Below are positions 11,560 to 21,482 of a stretch of 64,000 bases of DNA, piece after piece. The DNA lies in assembly GCA_007644065.1 (NCBI GenBank), contig VJWN01000008.1:1366411-1430410 (forward strand), written 5' to 3'. A program made the position numbers and the translations under genes. The DNA is from Margaritispora aquatica (lineage: Eukaryota; Ascomycota; Leotiomycetes; Helotiales; Discinellaceae). The notes under the pieces were generated by a model. It was given only the letters and a program-made list of their open reading frames with translations. It was not told the DNA's origin and searched no databases. Position 1 is the first letter of the stretch. Each line of letters opens with the position of its first letter.

Positions 11560-12358
11560 AGTTGGTATTAATGAGGTAAGAAAGTGTTTGTTGAGTTGTA
11601 CTATTGCAGAAGATGTTTAATAGAGCTTGTAGCCAGCCAATTTTGCCTTGCTCGGATTTATCTCAATTGAAGGTGTACCGCCAGGTAAGATAGAAGAATT
11701 CCCCTTCAATGGGGGTGAAGTAACAGGACTTCGTTATCATGTCTGTGTTTAATTTGGTAAAGTCAAAACGTTCAAGGATGGTTACAGAAATCTTTAAGTT
11801 ACAAAGTTACAACGAGTGGAAATTGAACAAAATGCAGCATTCGAAATCACCAATACGTAAAACCAGCGCCCAAGGGTATTTTAAGTAATGACTTTATTGT
11901 TTCTCTGCAGTGTACCTACTTGCTAAATAAGGCTGTCGTAGCTCGATTCGGGTCATAGTACACCGTATTTTCTGTGCTGGTGTGCCACCAATCTGAAGCA
12001 AGGTATTGGAGGAAGATGCAAGTGTAAGACGCAAAACAAGGAAACAGACCAATATGGGACAGATTCGCAAAATTGCTGTTGTCGCAACCCATAAACGAAA
12101 AACTCAATGGATAGCTCCGCCTGGCTCGTGTTCCCAAGCAAAATCTTCCAAACCTGTAACAGAATGGGAAATTGGAGACGATCATCCCTCAGCTTTGTTC
12201 GCGGCCACAGAAAATTCAGTAATTAGTCGCCCACATCGTGAGCTAGCTCGCTCGCGATGGTTCTAGGAAAGACTGCAGAAGTTCTAAGACATGGCGCTCT
12301 TAACTTTCAAGGTGATGCGACGAGACGTTGAGGAATTGATTGAGGGAAGACCGTTAGC
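11560..12358. other. Convergent 3' flanks, 0.8 kb
   Basis: Between the rhodopsin-domain gene and the next minus-strand gene. Open frames 11916-12185 minus and 12006-12266 plus overlap each other and show no recognisable domain. I see nothing else. Confidence 0.5.
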
Positions 12359-14189
12359 TTATTCTGACTCCTCCACACCTCTGTCAATGCTTGACTTGGA
12401 AAACTTTGCCTTTGCAGGTCTGAGAGTAGCACTAGACTTCTTCTCTTTTGTCTTAATCTTCTTTGCTTCGGCCTTAACCATCCTCTCTCGAGCCTTTGCC
12501 CTCTTCTCTTCTGTCTTAGCCTTCTTTTCTTCGGCCTTTGCCTTTGCCTCCAAGAAAGCATCATGCTTAGCCTTCTTCACAGAAACTGCATTGAGGGACA
12601 AGATATGGTAGCGGGTTGGTTTCTCTTCTCGATCTTCGCGCATCTTCCAAATCCTAAGAACTTCCTCTCTGCCGCAGGCATCATAGTTGCTCTCAGTCTG
12701 GTAAAATCTAAGGATAGCCGAACGTGAATCCATTGAATTCAACACAGTGATGTCCTCCCAGGTGGATACATGATCAGCTGGCGTGGCTGTATGATCGGGA
12801 GAGACATCGAGGAGGAACTCGAAACTGTCGGGCTCGCCATCGAGTAAGAAAGTCTGGCGGCATTCATTGACATGGTATACATGCCATGCTAGATCACCTG
12901 ACAAGTCATACTTTGGGGTAGCTCTACGCGGAATTACGCCATTGTGATCCAACATATTCAAGCTACGATTAGCTGCTCGAGTCCGGCTGCTGACCACTCC
13001 AGGCTTCTTGTCGTTACCCAAGCGACCTTCTCCATGGATATCTAATTTGGCAAGAGCTTCGGCACGTCTCACCAGGGTTTGGTCAATAATGGTACATTTC
13101 GTATTGCCAAGGGCCAGACGATCTGATACCAAGTTATTCAGCTTGCTGATGAGAGTCTCTATATGAGCAACAGTGATACCGCTGCCCACGAAATAGTGGG
13201 ACGGCTCCGAGGCAGGGCTTATAAACTGTACTCGATTAGCCCTTTCTCGGTGTATTATATCAACACAGGCGGGAAGATACGAACCTCGACAGCTTTCAAT
13301 CCATCAATGAGCTCAAGGAAGGATTTCATGACTTGTGTTGTTGGCGCATGGTCGACGAAAGATTGTAGAGCATGAGCCGACCTGAAAGATATTTTAAGAG
13401 ATTCCAAACTCTTGATAGTGGTCAACAGGCATATGAATTCCTCCCAAGCATGTCTGAAATACGGCATTGTCAGGTGGATGTACTTCATCTGAATCTTGCG
13501 CTCATTGGTGATTGCGACAAGATAGGTGATTGCAGCCTCTGAAGTCATTCCACTGAAGTCAAACTCGTTTTTCTTATAGAAAAGCTATCAGATGTTAGAA
13601 TTTTCTGCTTATTTGTAGGAATTTTCATACATGTGTCAGAGCAACAGCATCATATATCTCTTTGCAGGTATAAGACAGAGTTACAGCGGCCAATTGAGGG
13701 GCGTTCGAGACAATCTTGTTGTAACCAAGATGTTCGTTTTTGGGATCTATCTTTGTTGAGTATACGAATCCATCAATCAGGCAGCGAACATACACTTGAT
13801 AACTCTTTGAGCCTTGGACCAGATGAACTTGTTTGCATGAGCAACAACCTGAACAGGCCTAATAGGGTTCTCTTCTGTAACGGCAAATTCGAAGATTCGT
13901 TGCTGAACTTCCTTGGGCATACGGAGAATACGACCATTCTGTAGAAATGTAAGTACACACGAAAGTGGAACAGAAAGCGCGAGTGACTTACTTGCTTGAT
14001 CATTTCACGTTTGGCGAGACCAGAGGTTGGTAGATCGAGCATGGCAGAGGCAGCAGCCATTGCAGAATCAGATGCGGCAGTACCTGCAGTGCTAGAATCG
14101 CTATTGGTAGATCGTTCGACTGGTTGAGAGGATATTCGGAGCTTGGAGGGGTTTGCGGGCTTGTTAGTCTTGTCCTTGATCTTGGCCAT
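12359..14189 (-). CDS. Uncharacterised protein with F-box/2EXR-like head and charged coiled-coil tail
   Basis: Five exons on the minus strand: 14189-13992, 13938-13794, 13746-13631, 13584-13267 and 13225-12359, giving 547 residues. Residues 1-65 are Ser/Ala/Thr-rich. From residue 67, GRILRMPKEVQQRIFEFAV resembles the F-box or 2EXR motif that opens many fungal proteins of unknown function, followed by a mixed alpha/beta stretch (NAPQLAAVTLSYTCKEIYDA). The last 80 residues are dominated by Lys/Glu/Ala repeats such as AKAEEKKAKTEEKRAKARER, predicted to form a coiled coil. The start is ATG at 14189 in the strong context GTCACCATGG. Intron 4 is only 41 bases with a weak GTGTTG donor, accepted because it alone keeps both frames open. 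Function is unknown; a role in ubiquitin ligation is only a possibility. Confidence 0.72.
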
Positions 14190-16071
14190 GGTGACTGTTT
14201 TGTTGTATTGTAAATCCACGAGGTTGTGGAACTGTTGCAGAAACGTATTTCAAGGTATGTAAAGTAGGCAGTTGAAAGGTGGAAGGTAGAAGCGTGGGAA
14301 AAGATACCGACGAATTTGGAATTTGGAAGTGGACTCGACTAGCGTCCTTCTGATTTAAGTAGGTACAGGTACTTGTGTGAATGCGAAACTTGAAGGCATT
14401 TAGAATACACGGCTGACTTATCGAAGAACCTTTCTAGCTTGAAGGTTTTTTGAACTCGAATTATGAAATCGTAATTGGATTGGGACACGTAGTTTAGAAT
14501 ACCTTCTACTCCACCTACTTCTTTTTACCATTCGCAAGACAAACATTGGATAACGTTGAAGTCGTGCCAGAATCAACGTTATCATTCTATAGCTCGCATG
14601 GCAGGAAAGTAGGACAACATGACATCGCTTTGTTCTAGTCTGTTAGGATAGGTTGTGCATCGAAGTATCTCTTAGCTTTAGATGCATGTCTCGCTTGTGG
14701 CCTCGCTTATTGAGAGTGTACACTCAAAGATGACATATGAACAAGAGCACTGGCTTGTAGATTGCGCATCCGCTATAATGTTTAGGAATTGTATGATACC
14801 TTGGAAACTAACAAGACTTGGGACGCACAGCCGGACACACTCGATTGATTGACAAAATTATTACGCTGAATCATTCGAGAAGCAATATTTGACTACATGA
14901 ATCAAAATATGAATGTCAATAAGACCTCCCCCATCAAATCTAGGCAATCCTGTATGTCAGAAGAGCACAATCGAAAGCGTTTGTGACAAATTCTAGCATG
15001 TTTTTCGTTCGATATATTATCACGCTCAGTAACGGAATAGGCACGGTAAGAGACCGAGATAATACCAAAGTCTTGTTCCTCTTAAATTTGATACAGAACA
15101 AGAAGCAGCACCAGGCCGTGTCATTCCTCGCTCCAACTTACGTTGAGGACAATGCCATTACTCCGGTACGATATCTTTGCTGACTTCAACATGGATCTAG
15201 TAGCATTCCTGAATCAGATTGCAGTCTTGCTCAAAGTGGCTGAGAGTTCGAAGAACACAGGATATGTTAAGAGAAAGAGCTGCAGGGGAGGCAGCAACCG
15301 CTTATTTCCTACCCGGTGTGCCCACCATCCTACTCACACTCCTGCAGGACAAGGAATAAAATTAGAGAAGACATGTCCGAGTCAAAACATTACCAAAGTC
15401 CTGAATTTTTTTTGGGTTGTTTCTTTGGCTAGGTACATTTCCTTGGGTGTTAACAGTTAATTATCTACTCATGAGCGAGAGTTGATAGAGGCTTGGGGAA
15501 TAAACATAATTTCAAGAGGGATTTATGACCTGAGATGAGTAACTCACTGAAGCTAAGTAAAACTGAGCCATTTTCAAGCATTTGCACAACCGTTAACCCA
15601 TGTCATTCTACTCATTCCTAGCCATCGTCTGAAAGATGAACCTGCCTAGGAAAGCTACTATAAGCAGTACTGAATCCTTATTTGTGAAGACAATCTGACT
15701 ATATTCTCAATACCATACTCTAGTGATAAGCAGATAGTAATTGGCTATGAATGGTAGCCATACCAGACGAATATGCTGTATGTGGTCTGTCGTTGATGTT
15801 TTGATGTGTTGATGTTGTTGACTGTGGTGGATGACATCTCGTTTGTTAGGGCGGACCATGCAGACCCCTACCGCACTCGGAGCTCCTTCAATCTCAGTGT
15901 TCTTGCTGCTTCAATCTTCCTTCATCTCCAAGTCTCTAGAATGGTAGGGTCTTGGGATTGACATCGCAATTTCGAAGTGGCCGATCAAAGAAGAATGGGA
16001 TGAGTGAGAGAGATCGAAAGAGTCTTCGAACGATATCGCCCAACTCCGATCGGCCAACTGAGGTTGAGAAA

Positions 16072-16116
16072 TTATCATCGGAGGAACGATGCTCTCGGCC
16101 TATCTGCTCAAGATAA
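16072..16116. promoter_or_regulatory. Cluster of HGATAR (AreA-type) motifs upstream of the PuuE-like gene
   Basis: TTATCA at 16072-16077 (reverse TGATAA), CTATCT at about 16100-16105 (reverse AGATAG) and AGATAA at 16111-16116 all fit the HGATAR consensus bound by the nitrogen regulator AreA/NIT2. Such motifs are short and occur by chance; three within 45 bases, about 300 bases before the ATG, is suggestive. Confidence 0.4.
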
Positions 16117-16308
16117 TGAGAGTTACAAGCATTTCCTACCCCTCGATTGGCAGAGTTCGACCCCGCCACGGCCGACGAGCCACAGTTTTGGACATAGCTC
16201 AAATGGAACCAATTGGCACAGCTCCTTGAGCTTGATAGCAAGTATTTTGGTCACAGAGGTGACTATGGAGGTGACGGCATGGCGATTGTGTTCAAGTGAA
16301 CGCGTGCA

Positions 16309-16314
16309 TATAAG
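16309..16314 (+). promoter_or_regulatory. TATA-like element of the PuuE-like gene
   Basis: TATAAG within GCATATAAGC lies about 95 bases before the start codon at 16410 and is followed by a pyrimidine-rich stretch (TTCTCTCTTGTCCCC), a common arrangement for fungal transcription starts. Confidence 0.35.
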
Positions 16315-16409
16315 CTTTCAAGTCGCGACTTCTGATTCTCTCTTGTCCCCTTTTCTCATATTCTCTGCGTTACTTTCCCGAGTTTTTTAATTTTCGAAAT
16401 TATCTCCAA

Positions 16410-17602
16410 ATGTCTACACCTTACGGACTACCTGCAAATGCTGCAGATGTGAAGGCTTTTGAGTGGGATGATCATTATGACTTCCCGCGAGACTTAATTG
16501 GCTATGGGGAAGATTCATTTAACCCTCAATGGCCTGGCGGAGCAAAGATTGCAGTTTCGTTCGTCATCAACTATGAAGAGGTAGGTTGTCTTGGTCGACC
16601 CTGAGAAATTTATCACTAACCACATCTTAGGGAGCCGAACACTCTGTTCTGAATGGAGATTTGCACAGCGAAACACATCTTTGGGAAGCCTCTGGAGGAT
16701 CACCAAAGGTCCAAGAAAGAGCTGTGAACATCGAGTCAGAATACGATTATGGGTCTCGCACAGGAGTGTGGCGTCTTTTCCGTCTCTTCAACAAATACAA
16801 CTACAAATACACACTCTACGCTGTGGGTAAAGCATTGGAAGACAACCCTGCAGTTGGCGTCTCTTCTATCAAGAACGGCCACGATGTAGCATCACACGCG
16901 TATCGCTGGATCGACTACGCAGATATGCCAGCTGAGAAGGAGAGAGCATACATCAAGAAGGGTATCGAGGCGATTACAAAAGTTTGTGGACAACCACCAA
17001 AGGGATGGTACTATGGCCGTTCATCAAGCAGGTCGCACGCCTTAGTTTTTGATGTCTACAAGGAGCTTGGCATTCCTCTCCTGTGGCAGGCCGATTCATA
17101 TGCGGACGATCTTCCATATTGGGTTGACGTTCCAGCTGAGAAGGATGTTGAGAAACCAGAAGGCATGCTCATGGTGCCTTATTCATATGGTATGTTTATA
17201 CTTTTCCAATCACAAAGCTGCACTAACGTCCTGATTCTAGACTGCAATGACTACAAGTTCAACGTCCCAACAGGTTTCGGCTCTCCAACCGACTTCTACG
17301 ACCACGTGAAGGGGGCTTTTGACACTCTATATGAAGAAGGCTCAGAAGGCTCCCCAAAGATGATGACAATTGCTCTGCACTGCAGGTGTATCGGCAAACC
17401 AGGGCGTTTCACTGCGTTGAAGAAGATCGTGGAGTACATCAATGCCAAGGAAGGAGTCTGGGTTGCAACTCGTACGCAGATTGCAGAGCACTTCAGGGAG
17501 AAGTTTCCATACCAGAAGGGTTATTTGGCACCGGGCGTGAAGAGGACAGAACAGGTTAACATGCAGACTGCATGGCCAGCACACTTGGATGTTCCAGTGT
17601 AA
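16410..17602 (+). CDS. PuuE-type polysaccharide-deacetylase-fold enzyme (allantoinase-like)
   Basis: Exons 16410-16580, 16631-17189 and 17241-17602 encode 363 residues. The protein has the NodB-like fold of the PuuE subgroup: YDFPRDLIGYGED, WPGGAKIAVSFVINYEEGAE, then EYDYGSRTGVWRLFRLF, and NGHDVASHAYRWIDYADM in the core. Bacterial PuuE is a metal-independent allantoinase of about 310 residues in urate breakdown; fungal relatives are usually listed as polysaccharide or chitin deacetylases without proof. There is no signal peptide, so a cytosolic small-molecule substrate fits better than cell-wall chitin. Intron 2 (17190-17240) is 51 bases, has no stop and keeps the frame, so its retention would add 17 residues. 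It converges with the deaminase gene, 159 bases away. Family is certain, substrate is not. Confidence 0.88.
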
Positions 17603-17761
17603 GTAGAACTATTATGTAAATTAAAAGCAATGTTCGGCATTTTGGTCATTTTTGTTGCTGCTTCAAATCTCGCCTTCAACCATGCCTGGGTCATAAATCA
17701 TAACTTCATCAATACGCTCCGTCCAAAACCACCAACATCTTCTTCCAACTTCACAAACTGC

Positions 17762-18668
17762 TCACAGCTCATCTCTTACCATTTTCTCCCCAACCACGCA
17801 TGTGCTCTTCACTCTATTCGAAGAGCGCATGCATCCCTTTGGACATTCAGCGCTAGAATCATACTGCCACGCAAAAAAGCCATCTGTCTCATTCGACAAC
17901 ACGCCCTCCACCAGTTTCGTCTTCTTCGCCAGCCCAGCACTCGCAGCCGTGGCGAGGATGTCAGCAGAAGATAGTGGCATTTGTGACCATCCCATTTTGG
18001 CAAGCGTAATGATGCTAGTTCCGTATGTGAGGGAGGCGAAGGACGACCATGCTATAGCCGTTGCGCACTGTGTTTTGTTAGCGGGACAGGGGAACACATG
18101 AGAGCTGCAAGTGGCTGATTCTGAGAGTGAGAGAGCGGTACGTACCATGGGACATGGCTCGGCGTTCGTGTAGAGACTTAGCTGAGCAAAAGCCCTCAAT
18201 GCATCTCGTGGCGCGAGCTTGTACTCTCCATTCGGATCAGTGAGGATTTTCGAGCAATTGTTAATCGCTGAGATCTCGCCTACACTCGCATCAAATCATC
18301 AGCACTTATTCTCCCACCATTCTACTCCACTCATCCATCCATCCAGATTCTTCTCCCTTCAATTGCGGTCACAACATACCATGCAAGGTCGGGTTCCCCT
18401 CCTCATAATTCCTATTCACACCAATACACACCTCCTTCCCCCACGGCGAGGCGCTTGTGTCAGAATGATTCACAATCACGGTCCCGAAGGCGGCAAACGG
18501 ACACGGTGATGCGAGTTGTGGGAGCACGAGGTTGGCGCGGCGCATCCAGTGCTCACGGACTGCGAGAGGGATGGGATCTTCTTCTGGGGTGGAAAGAGAG
18601 GCGGAAGCAGAAGTCAGGTGGATGAGAGCGAGGAGGTAGAGGGAGAGGAGGGAGATAGGGTAGAGCAT
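17762..18668 (-). CDS. CMP/dCMP-type zinc deaminase with N-terminal signal peptide
   Basis: Exons 18668-18380, 18279-18146 and 18067-17762 on the minus strand encode 242 residues. Residues 1-24 (MLYPISLLSLYLLALIHLTS and on) look like a secretion signal. The deaminase domain has both zinc motifs: H96-G-E98 in NPTLHGEISAINNC, and P138-C-P-M-C142 in AEPCPMCATAIAWSSF, with PFAAFGTVIVNH before them. The PCPMC form and the order of elements are those of nucleobase or tRNA-adenosine type deaminases such as bacterial guanine deaminase. These enzymes convert an exocyclic amino group to a keto group; the substrate here is unknown. A predicted secreted or vacuolar member is unusual. The first in-frame ATG gives the signal peptide; upstream frame is open but lacks an ATG. 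Confidence 0.85.
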
Positions 18669-19825
18669 TGTTTCTCGTGGATTGGGGAGCAATCCGAGTC
18701 TGAGATCTGGAGTCGGGTCAGGAGTGGGATCTGGAGATGAATTTGGGTTGTAGATCAATTGAAGGTATTTGATGGAAATTGAGAACTTCTCATGAAGTAG
18801 AGTTAAGTAAGGTAAGTAAGGAATGTGCGAGTGTAACCTCAATATCGCTCATGCCTTATGCATTTGTACAACACACAACACATACCGCAGTGCACTGCAC
18901 ACAAAACCCGAAGCGAATACTATTCGCTTCCACCCCGCCATACTCGCAAACTTTAGCAACTCACATATGTCATGCTATGTAAAGCTTATCTAAAGCAGCC
19001 AGGTAATATTTTGTTTTGCTAACGTACGTGACTAGTAGCCTTGCATATTCACGGCATCTATCGTCTCTAAGAGCCTATTACATCGTATAGCACTTATACA
19101 TCGTCATACAGCCTTACCCCACCCTTGAAGTCCACCGATTCCGCTCCGCATCATCGGTGAAAGTAGGTATGACAGCACGATTTGACTTCCACTCCCGCCC
19201 GTCTTAGCCTACCTACTTGTAAGCACTCTATCTCCAGCCATCACTAACTTTTCTAAAGGCGATTATGTAAGAATTTACCTTCTCTTGGCGAGACATGAAA
19301 GACGCTTTTCGCTTAAGGTTCACGTTCAAAACACGAATCATGAACTCCATCCTCCTATTTCACCCCTGACTCGCAACACAAGACAAGCGAAACAAGAGAG
19401 AGTGGCGCAAGGAGTTCCGAAACCCTCGTCTCGGAGCTTGGAGAGACGATAAGAAAAATACCCATAGTCATGGAACCCACTTTGCGTAGCTACCCCTCCA
19501 CCCCTCCAAGGAAGGCTGGCTGGGCTGGATATGTGTGAGAGAGCTTAGGATACCTGCATGCGATATCCTGGGATTGTGGAATTGTGGTCGGGATGATGCT
19601 CATTGATAGGTAGGTAGCGGACAGAGATATGGGAAAGGCATGATTTGCTTATGACATAGATACTGGCCGAGGCGTCACAATCTAAATTTCTAGCTCTGTT
19701 GTGATTGTGATCCTTTTTCTATCTCTTATTCTACTTTCTCGCCTTTGCTGTCGTACAATCTTCGTGATACCTAGCTATTCGTTGCGAATACCCTCAACTA
19801 ATCTCACCTCTCATCTCCCAACAAA
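18669..19825. other. Divergent intergenic region between the deaminase and Old Yellow Enzyme genes
   Basis: 1.16 kb with no supported gene. Low-complexity TACCTACTT/AGGTAGGTAG stretches occur near 19205 and 19605, and the last 120 bases are pyrimidine-rich (ATCTCTTATTCTACTTTCTCGCC), as in a fungal core promoter. Confidence 0.5.
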
Positions 19826-21280
19826 ATGGGTTCCGTAACTCCCATAACCCGTGTGCCATCCACTATCACAGCAGAAGAAGCCGCCCTCCCAGGCAACGGC
19901 GTGACCTCCTCTCCTAACGCCCCAACTGGCTCGTCCTCCGCACTCTTTACGCCCCTCGCAATCGGCAATGGAACGCTCACACTCTCGCACCGCATCGTCC
20001 TCGCACCCCTAACCCGCAACCGCGGCCTTCCCGTCAACACCTCTCCCACGCCCGCAAACCCGAACCGCGCCTGGTACCCTGATGCGCTGGTAGCAGAGCA
20101 CTACGTACAGCGAACCACACCCGGTGGCCTGCTCATCACGGAGGGCCTACCCCCTTCGCTGGAGAGCAATGGCATGCCTGGCGTTCCTGGGCTGTTCCTC
20201 CCGGAACAAGTCGCGGGGTGGAAGGACGTTGTTAGTGCCGTGCATGCGAAAGGTGGGTATATATACGCGCAGCTGTGGAATGCAGGACGAGCGAGCATAC
20301 CGCAGCACACCGGAATGCCGACCGTATCAGCGAGCGCGACGCCGTATGAAGATGGCGAATGCTACCCTTATCCACCACCTGGAACGTCCACGCAAGTGAA
20401 ATACGAGGATTTTCCGCCTGAGGAGCTGAGTTTGGAGGGCATCCAGAGGCAGATTGCGGATTATGTGCGTGCTGCTAAGCTGGCGGTTGAGGAGTGTGGG
20501 TTTGATGGCGTGGAGGTCCATGGTGGGAATGGGTATCTCCCGGAACAGTTCCTGAGCTCGAATATCAATAAGCGGACCGATGCGTATGGAGGGTCGCCTG
20601 AGAAGCGTTGTACCTTCGCCTTGGAAGTGATGGCTGCGCTCGCGGATGCGATTGGAGAGAATAAGCTTGCGATACGCTTGTCACCATTCGGGATGTATAA
20701 TCAGGCCAGAGGTACCCAGAGATTAGAGACATGGGGCTATTTGTGTAGAGAGCTGAAGAGAAAGCACAAACTGAGCTATGTGCATTTTATCGAGCCGAGG
20801 TACGAACAGGTGCATAGTTTGGAGGAGAAAAACAAATGTGAGTTTCTGTGTTTCCTTGCCTAGTAGTGATGAGGGATGGAAAAAGACGAAGATAAGGGCT
20901 GACGAGAAGCAGATCTGGCAGAATGGGGATTCAAGGACGTAGATCTCAAGGTCTTCCGTGACATATTTGGTGATACACCATTTTTCTCGGCCGGAGGATG
21001 GAGTGATAAGAATGCTTGGGGAGTTGTGGAGGACAAGACCTATGATGCACTTGCCATCGGTCGATTGTTCTTGAGCACGCCGGACATGATCGAAAGGCAA
21101 GAAACCCCCTTTGATAACCCATACCAAAACTAACAAACTCAAAGACTTAAGAAAGGCTTACCTTTAAATGCATACGACAGAAGTAGATTTTATGGACCAT
21201 TCCCTGAGAGGGAAATTGGATATACTGATTACCCGGTCTGGGCTGATGTCGAGAAATCAGGCAAGCCACTTGTGAAGTAA
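19826..21280 (+). CDS. Old Yellow Enzyme family NADH:flavin oxidoreductase
   Basis: Exons 19826-20837, 20913-21096 and 21145-21280 encode 443 residues. After an extension of about 38 residues, the flavin barrel starts with LFTPLAIGNGTLTLSHRIVL followed by APLTRNRG. H232 and N235 in VEVHGGNGYLPEQFL are the substrate-binding pair; DAYGGSPEKRCTFALEV follows, and FFSAGGWSDKNAW plus DALAIGRLFLSTPDM bind the FMN phosphate. Members reduce alpha,beta-unsaturated carbonyls using NAD(P)H; the physiological substrate is rarely known. Intron 2 is of the rare GC-AG type: GCAAGA donor at 21097, CTAAC branch site, AAAG acceptor. No GT lies near enough to keep Arg and Leu-Lys-Lys in frame. No signal peptide is seen, so the enzyme is probably cytosolic. 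Confidence 0.93.
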
Positions 21281-21482
21281 ATTTGGATTTGGAATACCAT
21301 GCATTTTTAGACGACCATGTCTTTATCCTCGCTATGCTGAAGTATGAAGCAAATTGGGCCACACCGGGCAAGTAATGCTGTTGTACATGCTGATGTATGC
21401 CTCTGCATACCGTGTTGCTCCCGAAGAACGCCATATAATACAAAATCGGTTTGACCTTTCCAAAATCGGAAGATCCTGATGC

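Larger units (their letters stand above)
14190..16409. other. Divergent intergenic region, 2.2 kb
   Basis: Holds the promoters of the orphan gene and of the PuuE-like gene. Open frames such as 14983-15183 plus, 15143-15460 plus and the overlapping pair 15936-16241 minus/16004-16390 plus show no domain. The last 400 bases before 16410 carry GATA-type motifs and a TATA-like element, listed separately. Confidence 0.5.

Noticed and set aside
16004..16390. 128-codon plus frame before the PuuE-like gene
   Set aside because: It overlaps the GATA cluster and TATA-like element, opposes another frame of similar length, and has no domain.
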